The notes: generated by a model not told the origin, from the letters alone. Numbered from the stretch's first letter, positions 19,111 through 26,593 are shown. The stretch: DNA of 64,000 nucleotides from an uncultured Candidatus Melainabacteria bacterium (GCA_934757245.1 CAKVLH010000005.1:68780-132779); one strand, 5' to 3'. A program made the numbers and translations.

Positions 19111-19563
19111 CTAAACAAGTGTCTTCAATTTCATATTTTCTTCTATTTTATCCAAAATTTCTAAGAAATTATCAATTTCTTCTTGTGCAAGTCCTTTTAT
19201 AGAATCTTGCCAAACATTTAAAACTACGGGAAGCGTACTATCACAAACTTCTCTACCTTTTTGAGTTATATACAACTTTTTGACTTGTCTGCCTTCCGTT
19301 TCGATTTCAGAAGTTAAATAACCTTTATCTTCCAAAATCGCACAAATTCTTGTCATATTCGGACGATCTTTGTACGTGATATCTCCTAACTGCCTCAAAT
19401 ACATTCCATTGTGCTCTTTAAGTGCATACAAGACCGTAAACTGTTCCGGCCTTAAATCATGCTCGCTTTTTTTGAACGTATGAGTTGCGAATAATTTAGA
19501 CAAATGTCCTGCCCTTGAGAGCCTTAATCCGATTTTTTGTTTTAGTAAAATATCTTTTTTCAT
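19111..19563 (-). CDS. MarR-family transcriptional regulator
   Basis: This 150-residue winged-helix dimer has HTH/wing segments GMYLRQLGDITYKDRPNMTRICAILEDKGYL and EGRQVKKLYITQKG, followed by a dimerising C-terminal helix. An in-frame upstream Met exists, but the ATG at 19563 follows AAAGGGATGAT and lies just past a perfect palindrome that would be the operator, so it is preferred. As first gene of the emrAB operon it probably represses the pump and itself until a toxic ligand binds. The same palindrome precedes tolC 5.6 kb away. Confidence 0.92.
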   Translation of the reverse strand: MKKDILLKQKIGLRLSRAGHLSKLFATHTFKKSEHDLRPEQFTVLYALKEHNGMYLRQLGDITYKDRPNMTRICAILEDKGYLTSEIETEGRQVKKLYITQKGREVCDSTLPVVLNVWQDSIKGLAQEEIDNFLEILDKIEENMKLKTLV

Positions 19564-19620
19564 ATCATCCCTTTGTGTTATCATCATAACACAAGAATGA
19601 TAAGTGTAAATATGACAATT
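19546..19620 (+). repeat. 75-bp direct repeat, left copy (duplicated marR/tolC promoter)
   Basis: It matches 25169-25243 in the same orientation at about 65 of 75 positions. This copy holds the working marR start on the minus strand and, on the plus strand, a dead copy of the tolC start. Confidence 0.85.
19573..19594. promoter_or_regulatory. MarR operator palindrome, marR-emrAB copy
   Basis: TTGTGTTAT, four bases, ATAACACAA: a perfect 9-bp inverted repeat 10 bases upstream of the marR start codon. The identical arms occur at 25196-25217 before tolC. Length and symmetry fit a MarR dimer site. Confidence 0.8.
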
Positions 19621-19638
19621 TATTTTTTTCTTAAATAG
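19612..19638 (+). pseudogene. remnant of the tolC 5' end
   Basis: ATGACAATT reads MTI like the real tolC at 25235, then diverges (YFFLK) and stops after eight codons. Spacing to the operator palindrome is the same as in the intact locus. It is best read as a truncated tolC start left by a rearrangement. Confidence 0.6.
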
Positions 19639-19699
19639 AATAAAATCAACTTAATCAAGTTACAAACATTGAGTCAAGACTAAATTTGAACGACATTCG

Positions 19700-20036
19700 C
19701 GCCGCGAGCGTTTTTTAGCGAGCGCTAGAGTGCAGGCTCTGCCTGCTACATCCATTCATACCACAACCGTAAGGTTGTAGAAAACTGTAAAAGTTTCTTC
19801 TTTTTGCTTACTTTTTCTTCTTGCTTTTTCAAAGAAGAAAAAGTAAGAAGAAGTTTGAAATAAAAAGCTTTTTTGAAATGTCCTTTTCTTTCTCTTTTGT
19901 TGCGAAATAAAGAGAAAGAAAAGAACCAAAAGAAAGAGAAAACACGCAATAATTTCCTACGCTCTTACGAGCGTGGTTCAAATGGATGTAGCGGGTAAAC
20001 CCGCACTTTCACGCTCGCTAAAAAACGCTCGCGGCG
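19700..20036. repeat. nested palindrome cluster bounded by 25-bp perfect inverted repeat
   Basis: Arms 19700-19724 and 20012-20036 are perfect complements (CGCCGCGAGCG-T6-AGCGAGCG). Inside the arms are paired hairpins GCAGG...CCTGC and GCGGGTAAACCCGC, each next to TACATCCATT/AATGGATGTA. The centre holds two large A/T-pure hairpins of 14 bp (19807-19847) and 15 bp (19883-19923). The whole is an imperfect 340-base palindrome with no coding value. Confidence 0.8.
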
Positions 20037-20059
20037 TGGTATTCGTTTAGTTTGTCAAT

Positions 20060-20090
20060 ATTTATCTTGGACAGTAGTGCTCTTGAAGAG
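20060..20090 (+). repeat. 31-bp inverted repeat, left end of XRE-LysM unit
   Basis: It is complementary at 29 of 31 positions to 21871-21901 (core GGACAGTAGTGCTCTTG). The pair encloses the XRE and LysM genes. A third, diverged copy of the core (GACAGTAGTG) lies at 22177-22186 in direct orientation. Confidence 0.85.
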
Positions 20091-20289
20091 GGGACATGTC
20101 TGAAATTTGTCGTTTGTAAATTTATATTAATCACTATCAAAAAGATATTTTATTATATAATTGCATAAACACAAATTTGCAATTATATTGCATAAGTATT
20201 TTTCAATTTGAATTCATCATGCAATATACCAAATGTTTATGCCAGATTAGGTCATTTTTATTTTAATAATAATTCCATAAAATTATACT

Positions 20290-20616
20290 ATGGATGTAAA
20301 AAAGGAACTCGGATTAAAAATCAAAAGGTTAAGACAAAAAGAAGGGCTTACTCAAGAACAATTCGCAGAGAAGTTGAATATTGCAACTCGTACATTAGCC
20401 GGTATTGAAATAGGCGAAAGCTTTGTTTCAGCACAAACAATTGAGAATATTCTTCGTTTTTCCGATATTTCTTTTGAAGATTTTTTTATTTCCAGCCATT
20501 TAAGACCAACAGAAGACTTACTTAATGATATCTATACCTATTTAGATAAAGTAAAAGATGATAGAGAAAAAATTGAAAGTATATATAAAGTTGTAAAAGC
20601 CTTGGCCAATGAATGA
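20290..20616 (+). CDS. XRE-family helix-turn-helix regulator
   Basis: A 108-residue DNA-binding protein. Residues 8-65 are a Cro/CI-type HTH (GLKIKRLRQKEGLTQEQFAEKLNIATRTLAGIE). The last 40 residues are a charged helical tail, probably for dimerisation. No Shine-Dalgarno sequence is evident before the ATG. It is followed after 150 bases by the LysM/glycine-zipper gene, and both lie inside a 31-bp inverted-repeat pair. It may regulate that cargo. Repeated TTGCAT half-sites flank the gene. Confidence 0.9.
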   Translation: MDVKKELGLKIKRLRQKEGLTQEQFAEKLNIATRTLAGIEIGESFVSAQTIENILRFSDISFEDFFISSHLRPTEDLLNDIYTYLDKVKDDREKIESIYKVVKALANE

Positions 20617-20767
20617 TTATTAAGAAATATTAAGCTTTATAATGCAATCATCATGCATATTGTAAAGTTTTTATGAATTTTGAATTCATAAAATAAGCAA
20701 TTTTTAAATCTAAAAATACTTTATATTTATACAGAGCAAACACGAGTATAAATAAGGAGATTTAAAA

Positions 20768-21715
20768 ATGACAAATTACACAGTTCAAGCAGGCGACACT
20801 TTATCTAAAATCGCAAAAGCACATGGTACAACAGTTTCAGAATTAGCGAAGCAAAATGGTATCACAGATATTAACAAAATTGAAATTGGTCAAGAATTAA
20901 GTTTTGGTAAAACGACAGCCTCAGCTCCTCAAACCGCAGAACAAGAAAAAATTGGTTTGGATAGTTTTGAAAAGAAATCTACACAAAAATCAAATGAACT
21001 TTCACCATTAGCTTACGCAACCGGTGGAGCTGTAGCATATGGAGTAGGGTCAAAAGTTTTGCCAAAAGCAGCAAGCGAAACAAGAACATTATATGCAAGT
21101 GCAAAAACGGGTACTAAAAAAGCATATGCAAAAATGAAAGCTACTGCCAAACACAATGCAAAAGCTGTAAGAACTTTTGTAGCACAAAAAGCTAAACACG
21201 CTGCAAAATCCGCAGAATTACACTATGCTTTTGGTAAGGATGCTGTTCAAAAAGGTGTAAAAAGAAGTGGAAATGCAGTAAAAAATGTTGCTCATAATGT
21301 TGCACAAAAAGCTAAGCATGCTGCAAAATCCGCAGAATTACACTATGCTTTTGGTAAGGATGCTGTTCAAAAAGGTGTAAAAAGTGCTGTAAAAAAAGCA
21401 AAAGTTGGTGGACGTTACACCAGATTTATTGCAAATACAAAAGTAGCACCGAAATTGATTAAAGGTGCTTCAAGATACGCAGGCCCTCTTGCAGCTGTGT
21501 ATGGAATGTATGAAGTAAAAACTGCATACGACAAAGGTGGTGAAAGAGCTGCAGTAAGACAAGCTGTAAAAACTGGTGGCGGACTTGCCGGTGGTTGGGC
21601 AGGTGCAAAAGTAGGAGCGGCAATTGGTAGTATTGCAGGCCCAATCGGCACTGTTATTGGTGGTATTGCCGGTGGTATCCTTGGATATTGTTTGGGTGAA
21701 AAATTATGTTCATAA
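20768..21715 (+). CDS. LysM protein with lysine-rich repeats and C-terminal glycine zipper
   Basis: This protein of 315 residues begins directly with a LysM domain (YTVQAGDTLSKIAKAHGTT...IEIGQELSFG, residues 4-48), which binds peptidoglycan, without a signal peptide. The middle is Ala/Lys-rich and basic, with a 40-residue-period repeat (AQKAKHAAKSAELHYAFGK and following) present twice. The last 50 residues are a glycine-zipper membrane segment (GGWAGAKVGAAIG...GGIAGGILGY), the kind seen in pore-forming or lysis proteins and in surface lipoproteins. AAGGAG precedes the ATG. Function is unknown; a wall-targeted toxin or secreted effector is possible. Confidence 0.8.
   Translation: MTNYTVQAGDTLSKIAKAHGTTVSELAKQNGITDINKIEIGQELSFGKTTASAPQTAEQEKIGLDSFEKKSTQKSNELSPLAYATGGAVAYGVGSKVLPKAASETRTLYASAKTGTKKAYAKMKATAKHNAKAVRTFVAQKAKHAAKSAELHYAFGKDAVQKGVKRSGNAVKNVAHNVAQKAKHAAKSAELHYAFGKDAVQKGVKSAVKKAKVGGRYTRFIANTKVAPKLIKGASRYAGPLAAVYGMYEVKTAYDKGGERAAVRQAVKTGGGLAGGWAGAKVGAAIGSIAGPIGTVIGGIAGGILGYCLGEKLCS
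21182..21384 (+). repeat. 83-base direct repeat with 120-base period inside LysM gene
   Basis: Copies 21182-21264 and 21302-21384 differ at only two positions, both silent. The near identity, including third positions, points to a recent internal duplication or gene conversion. Confidence 0.9.
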
Positions 21716-21726
21716 GTATATAATGC

Positions 21727-21766
21727 TTACTAGAAAGGATGACTTAAATGTCATCCTTTCTAGTAA
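21727..21766 (+). terminator. terminator after LysM gene
   Basis: A 17-bp perfect stem (TTACTAGAAAGGATGAC and its complement) with a TTAAAT loop, 11 bases after the stop codon. No long T-run follows, but stem strength and position support termination. Confidence 0.8.
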
Positions 21767-21870
21767 TTAAAGTTTTACACACTCCAGATTTTGTTTTGCA
21801 GTTTAAATCCTCACCCGAATTTCTAAGTTTCGAGCAATTATTAATGAAGCTCTCAACTTGAAATTCTACC

Positions 21871-21901
21871 CTCTCCAAGAGCACTACTGTCCGAGATAAA
21901 T
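21871..21901 (-). repeat. 31-bp inverted repeat, right end of XRE-LysM unit
   Basis: Partner of 20060-20090 (29/31 complementary). It lies about 100 bases after the LysM terminator. Confidence 0.85.
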
Positions 21902-22208
21902 TTATCTACGTTTTATAAAATGTAGTCATTTCAAGAGTGTTTAGTAGAATATATATTGTCCAGACTAAAAATAATAGTTAATAAAAGGCTAGATTGCTTC
22001 ATTTTACAATAAACTTCCCCGCTTGTAGGTATCACTACTAATAAGGAAGTGAAGTGTAAAATCGCCTTCGCAATGACATAGCGTGAAACTACTTGTTGGA
22101 CGTCATTGTGAGGTTCGTTAGAACCGAAACAATCCAGCTTTTTAATAACTATTTTTATTTTATGAAAATTATCATAGACAGTAGTGTCTTACAAGGAGAT
22201 GAGTGTGC

Positions 22209-22239
22209 CTGAAATTTGTCGTTTGTAAAGTTATATTAA
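22209..22239 (+). repeat. direct repeat of 20100-20130
   Basis: A 31-base block (CTGAAATTTGTCGTTTGTAAA plus TTATATTAA) is identical at 30 positions to 20100-20130. In both cases it lies 70-160 bases upstream of a DNA-binding-protein gene and a similar distance after GACAGTAGTG. It is probably a shared promoter-proximal part of a repeated element. Confidence 0.75.
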
Positions 22240-22308
22240 ATTACTAGCAAAAAAATATATTTATAAGGCTTGTTAATAACAAGATATCTTAAAAAGAAAG
22301 GCGAAAAA

Positions 22309-23643
22309 ATGATTGATAAAATCCAAATTCGTAATAAATATATGAGTTCAATTTCGTTTAAAAGTAGAACTAAAATAACTCAAAAACTTGTTGAAAATCC
22401 GAAAACGTCAACTGTTTTATTAAGTGGAATTACAGGATTAGCAGCAAGTGCTGTGATTGGATTAAATAAAAAGAATATTTGTGATGATTTGGATATAAAT
22501 GAAGTAAAAAAAGATTTAGAAGCAGGCTTTTCTATAAGCCAATTGGCAAAAAAATATAATATGTCATCTACAAGTGTACGTAATTATCTTAAAGAGAATA
22601 ATTTATCGACAAATGCTGGTGAAATCTTAAAAACAATAACAAAAGAAGATTTGGAAAGATTAATTCAAGAAGGCAAAAGTTCTAAAGAAATTGCGCAAAT
22701 ATATGGTTTAAAACATGCCGGAACTTTAACACCTTTGTTTAGAATTTTTAATTTAAAACCAGCAACTGCTAATAAAGTTGAACATATTTCAGAAGATGAA
22801 TTTGTCGAATACAAAAAGAAAGGTTTGTCAGATTCTGAAATTTCTAAACAGTTAAATGTTACTCCGCGATATATCGCAGAACGCCGTAAGCTTTTGGAAG
22901 TTGAAAATGCCTATGCATTAAAAGAATATCCTGAAGAAGAAGTTAAAAGATTAGTTGAAGATGAAGGTCTTTTACCAAAAGAAGTTGCTCAAAAACTCAA
23001 TATTCCACTCGGACGAGTTGCAAAAATTATTGGTGGAACTACTCCTGGATCTATCTTCAAACAAAAAAAAGAAAAATTAATAAAATTCGTTGAAAATTTG
23101 GATGAAAATGATTTTAAAGAAAAAGAAAAATGGTTGATGCAACAAGAAAAGGGAAATAGTGGTCCTTATAAGCTTAGCAAAGAGAATCTGGAATTATCAA
23201 CACTAATTTTAAAAAACGAACGCTTAAGAAAGAATAATAAAAGTTGGGAAGGTACTTTTTATATGATTACAAAACACTCCAAAAAAAAACCTTCTAATTT
23301 TGATGATACAATTACGTTTTTAAAAATGATATTAGAAGACGATAAACTCAATATTCTGAATGGTCCAATAAGAGATATTGGTGATATTTTAGGTCATTGT
23401 CTAAGTTCAACAGAAGTTTTAGAACTTTATAAGAAAATAATTTCTGATGCTAATTTAGTTGAAGCGGTAAAATTATCAAGAGGCGGATTCTACAGACTTT
23501 GTTCTATATATTATAGAGGTGCATCAGATTTAATAAATAAGATAGACGAATACAAAGATTTAATCAGTGAAAAACCGCTAAATTTTTATATTAAGCCTGA
23601 AAGTTATAACATGAGTATATTGGAAAATTTAGGAAACGAATGA
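22309..23643 (+). CDS. multi-HTH protein with N-terminal hydrophobic segment
   Basis: A 444-residue protein, not recognised as a known family. It opens with SSISFKSR, the lineage-type signature, then one hydrophobic stretch (TVLLSGITGLAASAVIGL, residues 35-52). Four helix-turn-helix-like units follow, at about 63-99, 110-150, 160-198 and 207-243. Each has the form 'acidic helix, G, S-x-x-E/Q-[IL]-A, Y/L-N'. The C-terminal 190 residues are helical and Lys/Glu-rich. AAAGAAAGG lies 8 bases before the chosen ATG. A longer frame starts 13 codons earlier without a ribosome-binding site. It may be a membrane-tethered DNA-binding protein, or the hydrophobic segment may serve export. Confidence 0.75.
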   Translation: MIDKIQIRNKYMSSISFKSRTKITQKLVENPKTSTVLLSGITGLAASAVIGLNKKNICDDLDINEVKKDLEAGFSISQLAKKYNMSSTSVRNYLKENNLSTNAGEILKTITKEDLERLIQEGKSSKEIAQIYGLKHAGTLTPLFRIFNLKPATANKVEHISEDEFVEYKKKGLSDSEISKQLNVTPRYIAERRKLLEVENAYALKEYPEEEVKRLVEDEGLLPKEVAQKLNIPLGRVAKIIGGTTPGSIFKQKKEKLIKFVENLDENDFKEKEKWLMQQEKGNSGPYKLSKENLELSTLILKNERLRKNNKSWEGTFYMITKHSKKKPSNFDDTITFLKMILEDDKLNILNGPIRDIGDILGHCLSSTEVLELYKKIISDANLVEAVKLSRGGFYRLCSIYYRGASDLINKIDEYKDLISEKPLNFYIKPESYNMSILENLGNE

Positions 23644-23680
23644 TTATTTAAAAAGCTCTCTAATTAATAACTTGAAAGTT

Positions 23681-23710
23681 GTGTTACAGCGTGTTACAAT
23701 GTAATACAAA
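23681..23710. promoter_or_regulatory. candidate ParD operator
   Basis: GTGTTACA occurs twice with 10-base spacing, followed by the inverted TGTAATAC, directly before the antitoxin ribosome-binding site. Such iterons are usual for autoregulated ribbon-helix-helix antitoxins. Confidence 0.5.
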
Positions 23711-23720
23711 GGAGTACGAT

Positions 23721-23951
23721 ATGGCATCAGAACATTTATCACTAAGAATTCCAGCTATAACAAAACAACGACTTGAAGAACTTGCAAATGCAACAGGACG
23801 AACAAAGGCTTTTTTAGCACTAGACGCTATTGAGAAGTATTTAGAAATTGAAGCTTGGCAAATTTCTGCAATTAAAGATGGACTTAATGATATTCAAAAT
23901 AAAGATACTGTTTCTTTAGAAGACGTTAAAACTCGTTGGGGCATTAAATAA
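23721..23951 (+). CDS. parD: ribbon-helix-helix antitoxin (ParD/RelB-like)
   Basis: A 76-residue antitoxin. The N-terminal ribbon-helix-helix is EHLSLRIPAITKQRLEELANATGRTKAFLALDAIEKYL. The acidic C-terminal half (LNDIQNKDTVSLEDVKTRWGIK) would wrap the toxin. The start at 23721 follows AAAGGAG; an upstream in-frame Met lacks one. Its stop overlaps the toxin start by one base (TAATG), so the pair is coupled. Confidence 0.9.
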   Translation: MASEHLSLRIPAITKQRLEELANATGRTKAFLALDAIEKYLEIEAWQISAIKDGLNDIQNKDTVSLEDVKTRWGIK

Positions 23952-24238
23952 TGAGTTATAAAATCGAGTTTTCTAAAAAAGCTTTTGAGGATTTAGAATC
24001 AATCAAAAAATATATTTATGAAAATGATGAATTAGCGGCACAAAAAGTTATATCGTATATAGTAGAAAGAATTGAAACTATTATAGCTAACAATCCCGGC
24101 GTAGGACGAGCCGGTCGAGTTTTGGGAACTCGAGAACTTGTTTTAACGAAATATCCTTATATAATTCCTTATTTTGTAAAAGACGATATTGTCTATATTA
24201 TTAGAATTTTGCATACATCTAGAAAATGGCTTGAATAA
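23951..24238 (+). CDS. parE: ParE/RelE-family toxin
   Basis: A 95-residue toxin with typical features: FSKKAFEDLESIKKYIYEND, then NPGVGRAGRVLGTRELVLTKYPYIIPYFV and YIIRILHTSRKWLE at the C-terminus. The GR-GTREL and PYIIPY/ILHTSR motifs match the ParE group, whose members poison DNA gyrase; RelE-type mRNA cleavage cannot be excluded. It is translationally coupled to the antitoxin. The pair may stabilise the surrounding accessory block. Confidence 0.93.
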   Translation: MSYKIEFSKKAFEDLESIKKYIYENDELAAQKVISYIVERIETIIANNPGVGRAGRVLGTRELVLTKYPYIIPYFVKDDIVYIIRILHTSRKWLE

Positions 24239-24319
24239 ATTTATTTACGATTAATAAAAAATAGCAGTAATAAAGATGGGAATCGCTAACGCTTTTTCCA
24301 TCCTACATAACTTTTTAAT

Positions 24320-25111
24320 TTATAAAATTTTTCTTAAATTTTCCACCATTCTATTTGCAGTTAAAACACGTTTTTCAACATTTCCTATAGCTAATGTATT
24401 TACATCTTTTTCAAAATTTTCAGGTAAAATTTTACAATTTTTTAATGCAAAAGAAACAAGCTTTTTTTCTCCAGGATTTAATAATTTATTTTTTGCAAAA
24501 ATTATATCAAAATAACTCGTTAAAAATGCTGCACATCTATGATTTACGCTTACCAAATCGTTTCTTTCTACTGCTGAAACTATTTGGTCATAAAAAGAAA
24601 ACATTGCATCTTTTAAAAATGAAAAATTCTTTTTTATAATATTTTGAGCTAATTGTTCCGGATATGGAGTATCTACACGTTTTTTGACGCTTTTTAACCA
24701 ACCATTTTTATCATATAAAATTTGTGTATTTTTTATATTATTTACAAAACAAGTTGTATAACCCAAAGATGCATTATAGTTTTCCCAAACCCACTTAATA
24801 TTTCTTTCAATAAAATCTGGAGTTCTATACATTATATCAATCGGCTTTCCAGTTTCTCTTAATCGAAAAGTATCTCCTGTTTCAAAATAATGATTATCTA
24901 TTTCAGGTTTTTCTGCATAAATTTCTGCAATTTCACGTCTTTTATAAACTGAAGGTTCCGATTCTCCATAAACATAAATATCATAATCCGACTTTTTATC
25001 ATCTGCATTTGCAGTTGATGACCCACCTAAACCAATGGCATTAACTTCTTTTAATTTTTTATAATGTTCAACCATTTCCATTAGAATTTCTTGATTTCGA
25101 TTTATTTGCAT
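24320..25111 (-). CDS. nucleotidyltransferase-fold protein (DUF4037-like)
   Basis: This 263-residue protein has a polymerase-beta-type nucleotidyltransferase N-terminus: GLGGSSTANADDKKSDYDIYVYG, with the GSS and D-x-D pair, and a third acidic residue near PIDIMY. The C-terminal 130 residues are helical (KRVDTPYPEQLAQNIIKKNFSFLKDA), as in DUF4037 proteins and aminoglycoside adenylyltransferases. The substrate is unknown. GAGGTG lies 6 bases before the ATG at 25111. It is the last gene of the accessory block, next to a decayed marR start. Confidence 0.75.
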   Translation of the reverse strand: MQINRNQEILMEMVEHYKKLKEVNAIGLGGSSTANADDKKSDYDIYVYGESEPSVYKRREIAEIYAEKPEIDNHYFETGDTFRLRETGKPIDIMYRTPDFIERNIKWVWENYNASLGYTTCFVNNIKNTQILYDKNGWLKSVKKRVDTPYPEQLAQNIIKKNFSFLKDAMFSFYDQIVSAVERNDLVSVNHRCAAFLTSYFDIIFAKNKLLNPGEKKLVSFALKNCKILPENFEKDVNTLAIGNVEKRVLTANRMVENLRKIL

Positions 25112-25168
25112 ACACACCTCGAAAGTTAATTATAACAAATTTTTCTTTTTAACTGATTTTATAAAAAT

Positions 25169-25184
25169 TAAAATATCTTTTTTT
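25169..25184 (-). pseudogene. remnant of marR 5' end
   Basis: On the minus strand the sequence reads ATA-AAA-AAA-GAT-ATT-TTA, corresponding to the marR start codon and codons KKDIL with the initiator mutated, then loses similarity. It sits at the same distance from the operator as the real marR start. Confidence 0.6.
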
Positions 25185-25195
25185 ATAACATCCTT

Positions 25196-25217
25196 TTGTG
25201 TTATTATGATAACACAA
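25196..25217. promoter_or_regulatory. MarR operator palindrome, tolC copy
   Basis: TTGTGTTAT, four bases, ATAACACAA: both 9-base arms are identical to the site before marR. It lies 18 bases upstream of the tolC ATG, so the linked MarR regulator should control both parts of the pump. Confidence 0.8.
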
Positions 25218-25234
25218 AAAGGATAAATGTTAGT

Positions 25235-26593
25235 ATGACAATTAAAAAGATTTTGATATTATTACTTTTGTTTTTATCATTGCCTGTTAGCGCAAAACAA
25301 ACAGTAGACCGCTTTAGCTACATTAATTTAGACTGGTGGAAGAACTACAACGACGAAATTTTGATTGAACATTTGCAAACTCTCTATAACAACAACCACG
25401 ATTTGAAAATTGCAGAACTCAAAACCAAGCAATCAGAAGAAAATGTTAGATTAGTCGGTGCAAACCAATTACCACAAGTTGGTTTTGACGGTAGTTTTTC
25501 CAGAGTATTGAGCGGACCTCAAACCGAATTCGGTAATATTATCATTTCCGAATATTCGCAAAATGAGCTATTTATGCCACTAAGTGCTTCTTACGAAATC
25601 GATATTTGGGGTCAAAATTACCTAAATAGAAAAAGTGCAAAAAAACAAAAAGAAATTGCGGAACAACAAGAACGCGCGACATACATTTACATGACATCAA
25701 TTTTTGCTTCAAATTATTACAACTTGATTAAGACGGATGAATTAGAAAAAACTCTGAAAGAGATAATCGCAATTCAAACCGATGTTGTAAAAATGACAGA
25801 AAAGAAATACAACGCAGGACTTGCACCTATTAATGAATTATTGAACGAGCGCCAAGCATTGGTTAGATTTGAACAAGATTTGAATAAGGTTAGTGAAAAT
25901 AAAAAAGTATTAAATAACGAACTTATTACGCTATTAGCCTTAAAAACAGATAAAGAAATTGAACACTCTTCTTTTGACAAGGTTTCTAATCCAAAAACGC
26001 CTGATTCTTTATCTACTACTATTATTCAATATCGTCCTGATTTAATTTGTGCAGAAGATTATGTCAAAAAAACAGGAATAGATGTTAAAGTAGCAAGAAG
26101 AGAATTTTTGCCTAAGTTCTTCTTATACGGCACAATGGGATTTAACGCATACCGTTGGAACAGAATGTTTTCTCCTGAAACATTTTTAGCAAATATCGGT
26201 ATTGCTCCAAGTTGGGATATTTTTACTGGCGGAGCAAAACTTGCAAGATATAGAATTAATAAATATGAATACAAAAAGTCTATCGAAAAATATGAAAAAA
26301 CAGTTTTGACATCTATTCAAGAAGTTAACGATGCGATGGTTTCCGTTAAAACAACAAAAGCAAATTTGATTAAAGCGGATGAAGCGTATTCAATTGAGCA
26401 AGAAAAACACAAATTAGCAGAAAAACAATTTACAATCGGCGATTCTTCTAAATTGGATGAAATGAAATCTAATGTTAATTTGCTAATCGTTAAACAACAC
26501 GAAATATCTTCAAAAATTGATAGCGTAATTTCTACAATTTCGCTATACAACGCCGTTGGTGGAATTGATTACACAAAAGCTGAAAATTTGTAA
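25235..26593 (+). CDS. outer-membrane efflux protein (TolC/OprM family)
   Basis: This protein of 452 residues carries a signal peptide (MTIKKILILLLLFLSLPVSA). It has the two OEP repeats of long coiled-coil helices (LKTKQSEENVRLVGANQLP...; QEVNDAMVSVKTTKANL...) and the conserved ASYEIDIWG and APSWDIFTGG strands. It forms the outer-membrane duct of a tripartite pump. There is no lipobox Cys, so it is TolC-like, not OprM-lipidated. The preferred ATG follows AAGGATAAATGTTAGT; an upstream in-frame Met lies inside the operator. The shared operator ties it to emrAB. Confidence 0.92.
   Translation: MTIKKILILLLLFLSLPVSAKQTVDRFSYINLDWWKNYNDEILIEHLQTLYNNNHDLKIAELKTKQSEENVRLVGANQLPQVGFDGSFSRVLSGPQTEFGNIIISEYSQNELFMPLSASYEIDIWGQNYLNRKSAKKQKEIAEQQERATYIYMTSIFASNYYNLIKTDELEKTLKEIIAIQTDVVKMTEKKYNAGLAPINELLNERQALVRFEQDLNKVSENKKVLNNELITLLALKTDKEIEHSSFDKVSNPKTPDSLSTTIIQYRPDLICAEDYVKKTGIDVKVARREFLPKFFLYGTMGFNAYRWNRMFSPETFLANIGIAPSWDIFTGGAKLARYRINKYEYKKSIEKYEKTVLTSIQEVNDAMVSVKTTKANLIKADEAYSIEQEKHKLAEKQFTIGDSSKLDEMKSNVNLLIVKQHEISSKIDSVISTISLYNAVGGIDYTKAENL

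Larger units (their letters stand above)
19639..20289. other. 650-base palindrome-rich intergenic DNA
   Basis: Contains the nested palindrome cluster (19700-20036), then the left end of an inverted-repeat-bounded unit (20060-20090) and an AT-rich presumptive promoter for the XRE gene. Around 20160-20215 the half-site TTGCAT/ATGCAA occurs at least four times and recurs after the gene (20641-20665), so it may be the XRE binding site. No believable gene was found. Confidence 0.55.
21767..22308. other. 540-base intergenic DNA made of repeats
   Basis: Holds the right 31-bp inverted repeat (21871-21901), then a palindromic element (about 21985-22143). Its ends are AAAAGGCTAGATTGCTTC and GAAACAATCCAGC, around AATGACAT...CGTCATTG sequences, a pattern common in bacterial intergenic palindromes. 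After that comes a block (22165-22265) resembling 20060-20160. It leads into the multi-HTH gene. No gene was seen. Confidence 0.6.
25169..25243 (+). repeat. 75-bp direct repeat, right copy (duplicated marR/tolC promoter)
   Basis: Partner of 19546-19620, about 87% identical over the same length. This copy carries the working tolC start; the marR side (25169-25184 on the minus strand) retains the AAAAAAGATATTTTA codons of marR, but its ATG has become ATA. Confidence 0.85.

Noticed and set aside
19746..19949. Minus-strand frame of 67 codons rich in Phe/Lys
   Set aside because: It is made wholly of the A/T-pure hairpins in the palindrome cluster and has no ribosome-binding site.
20208..20408. 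Plus-strand frame overlapping the XRE gene
   Set aside because: It is in a different frame from a clear HTH protein and has no recognisable domain.
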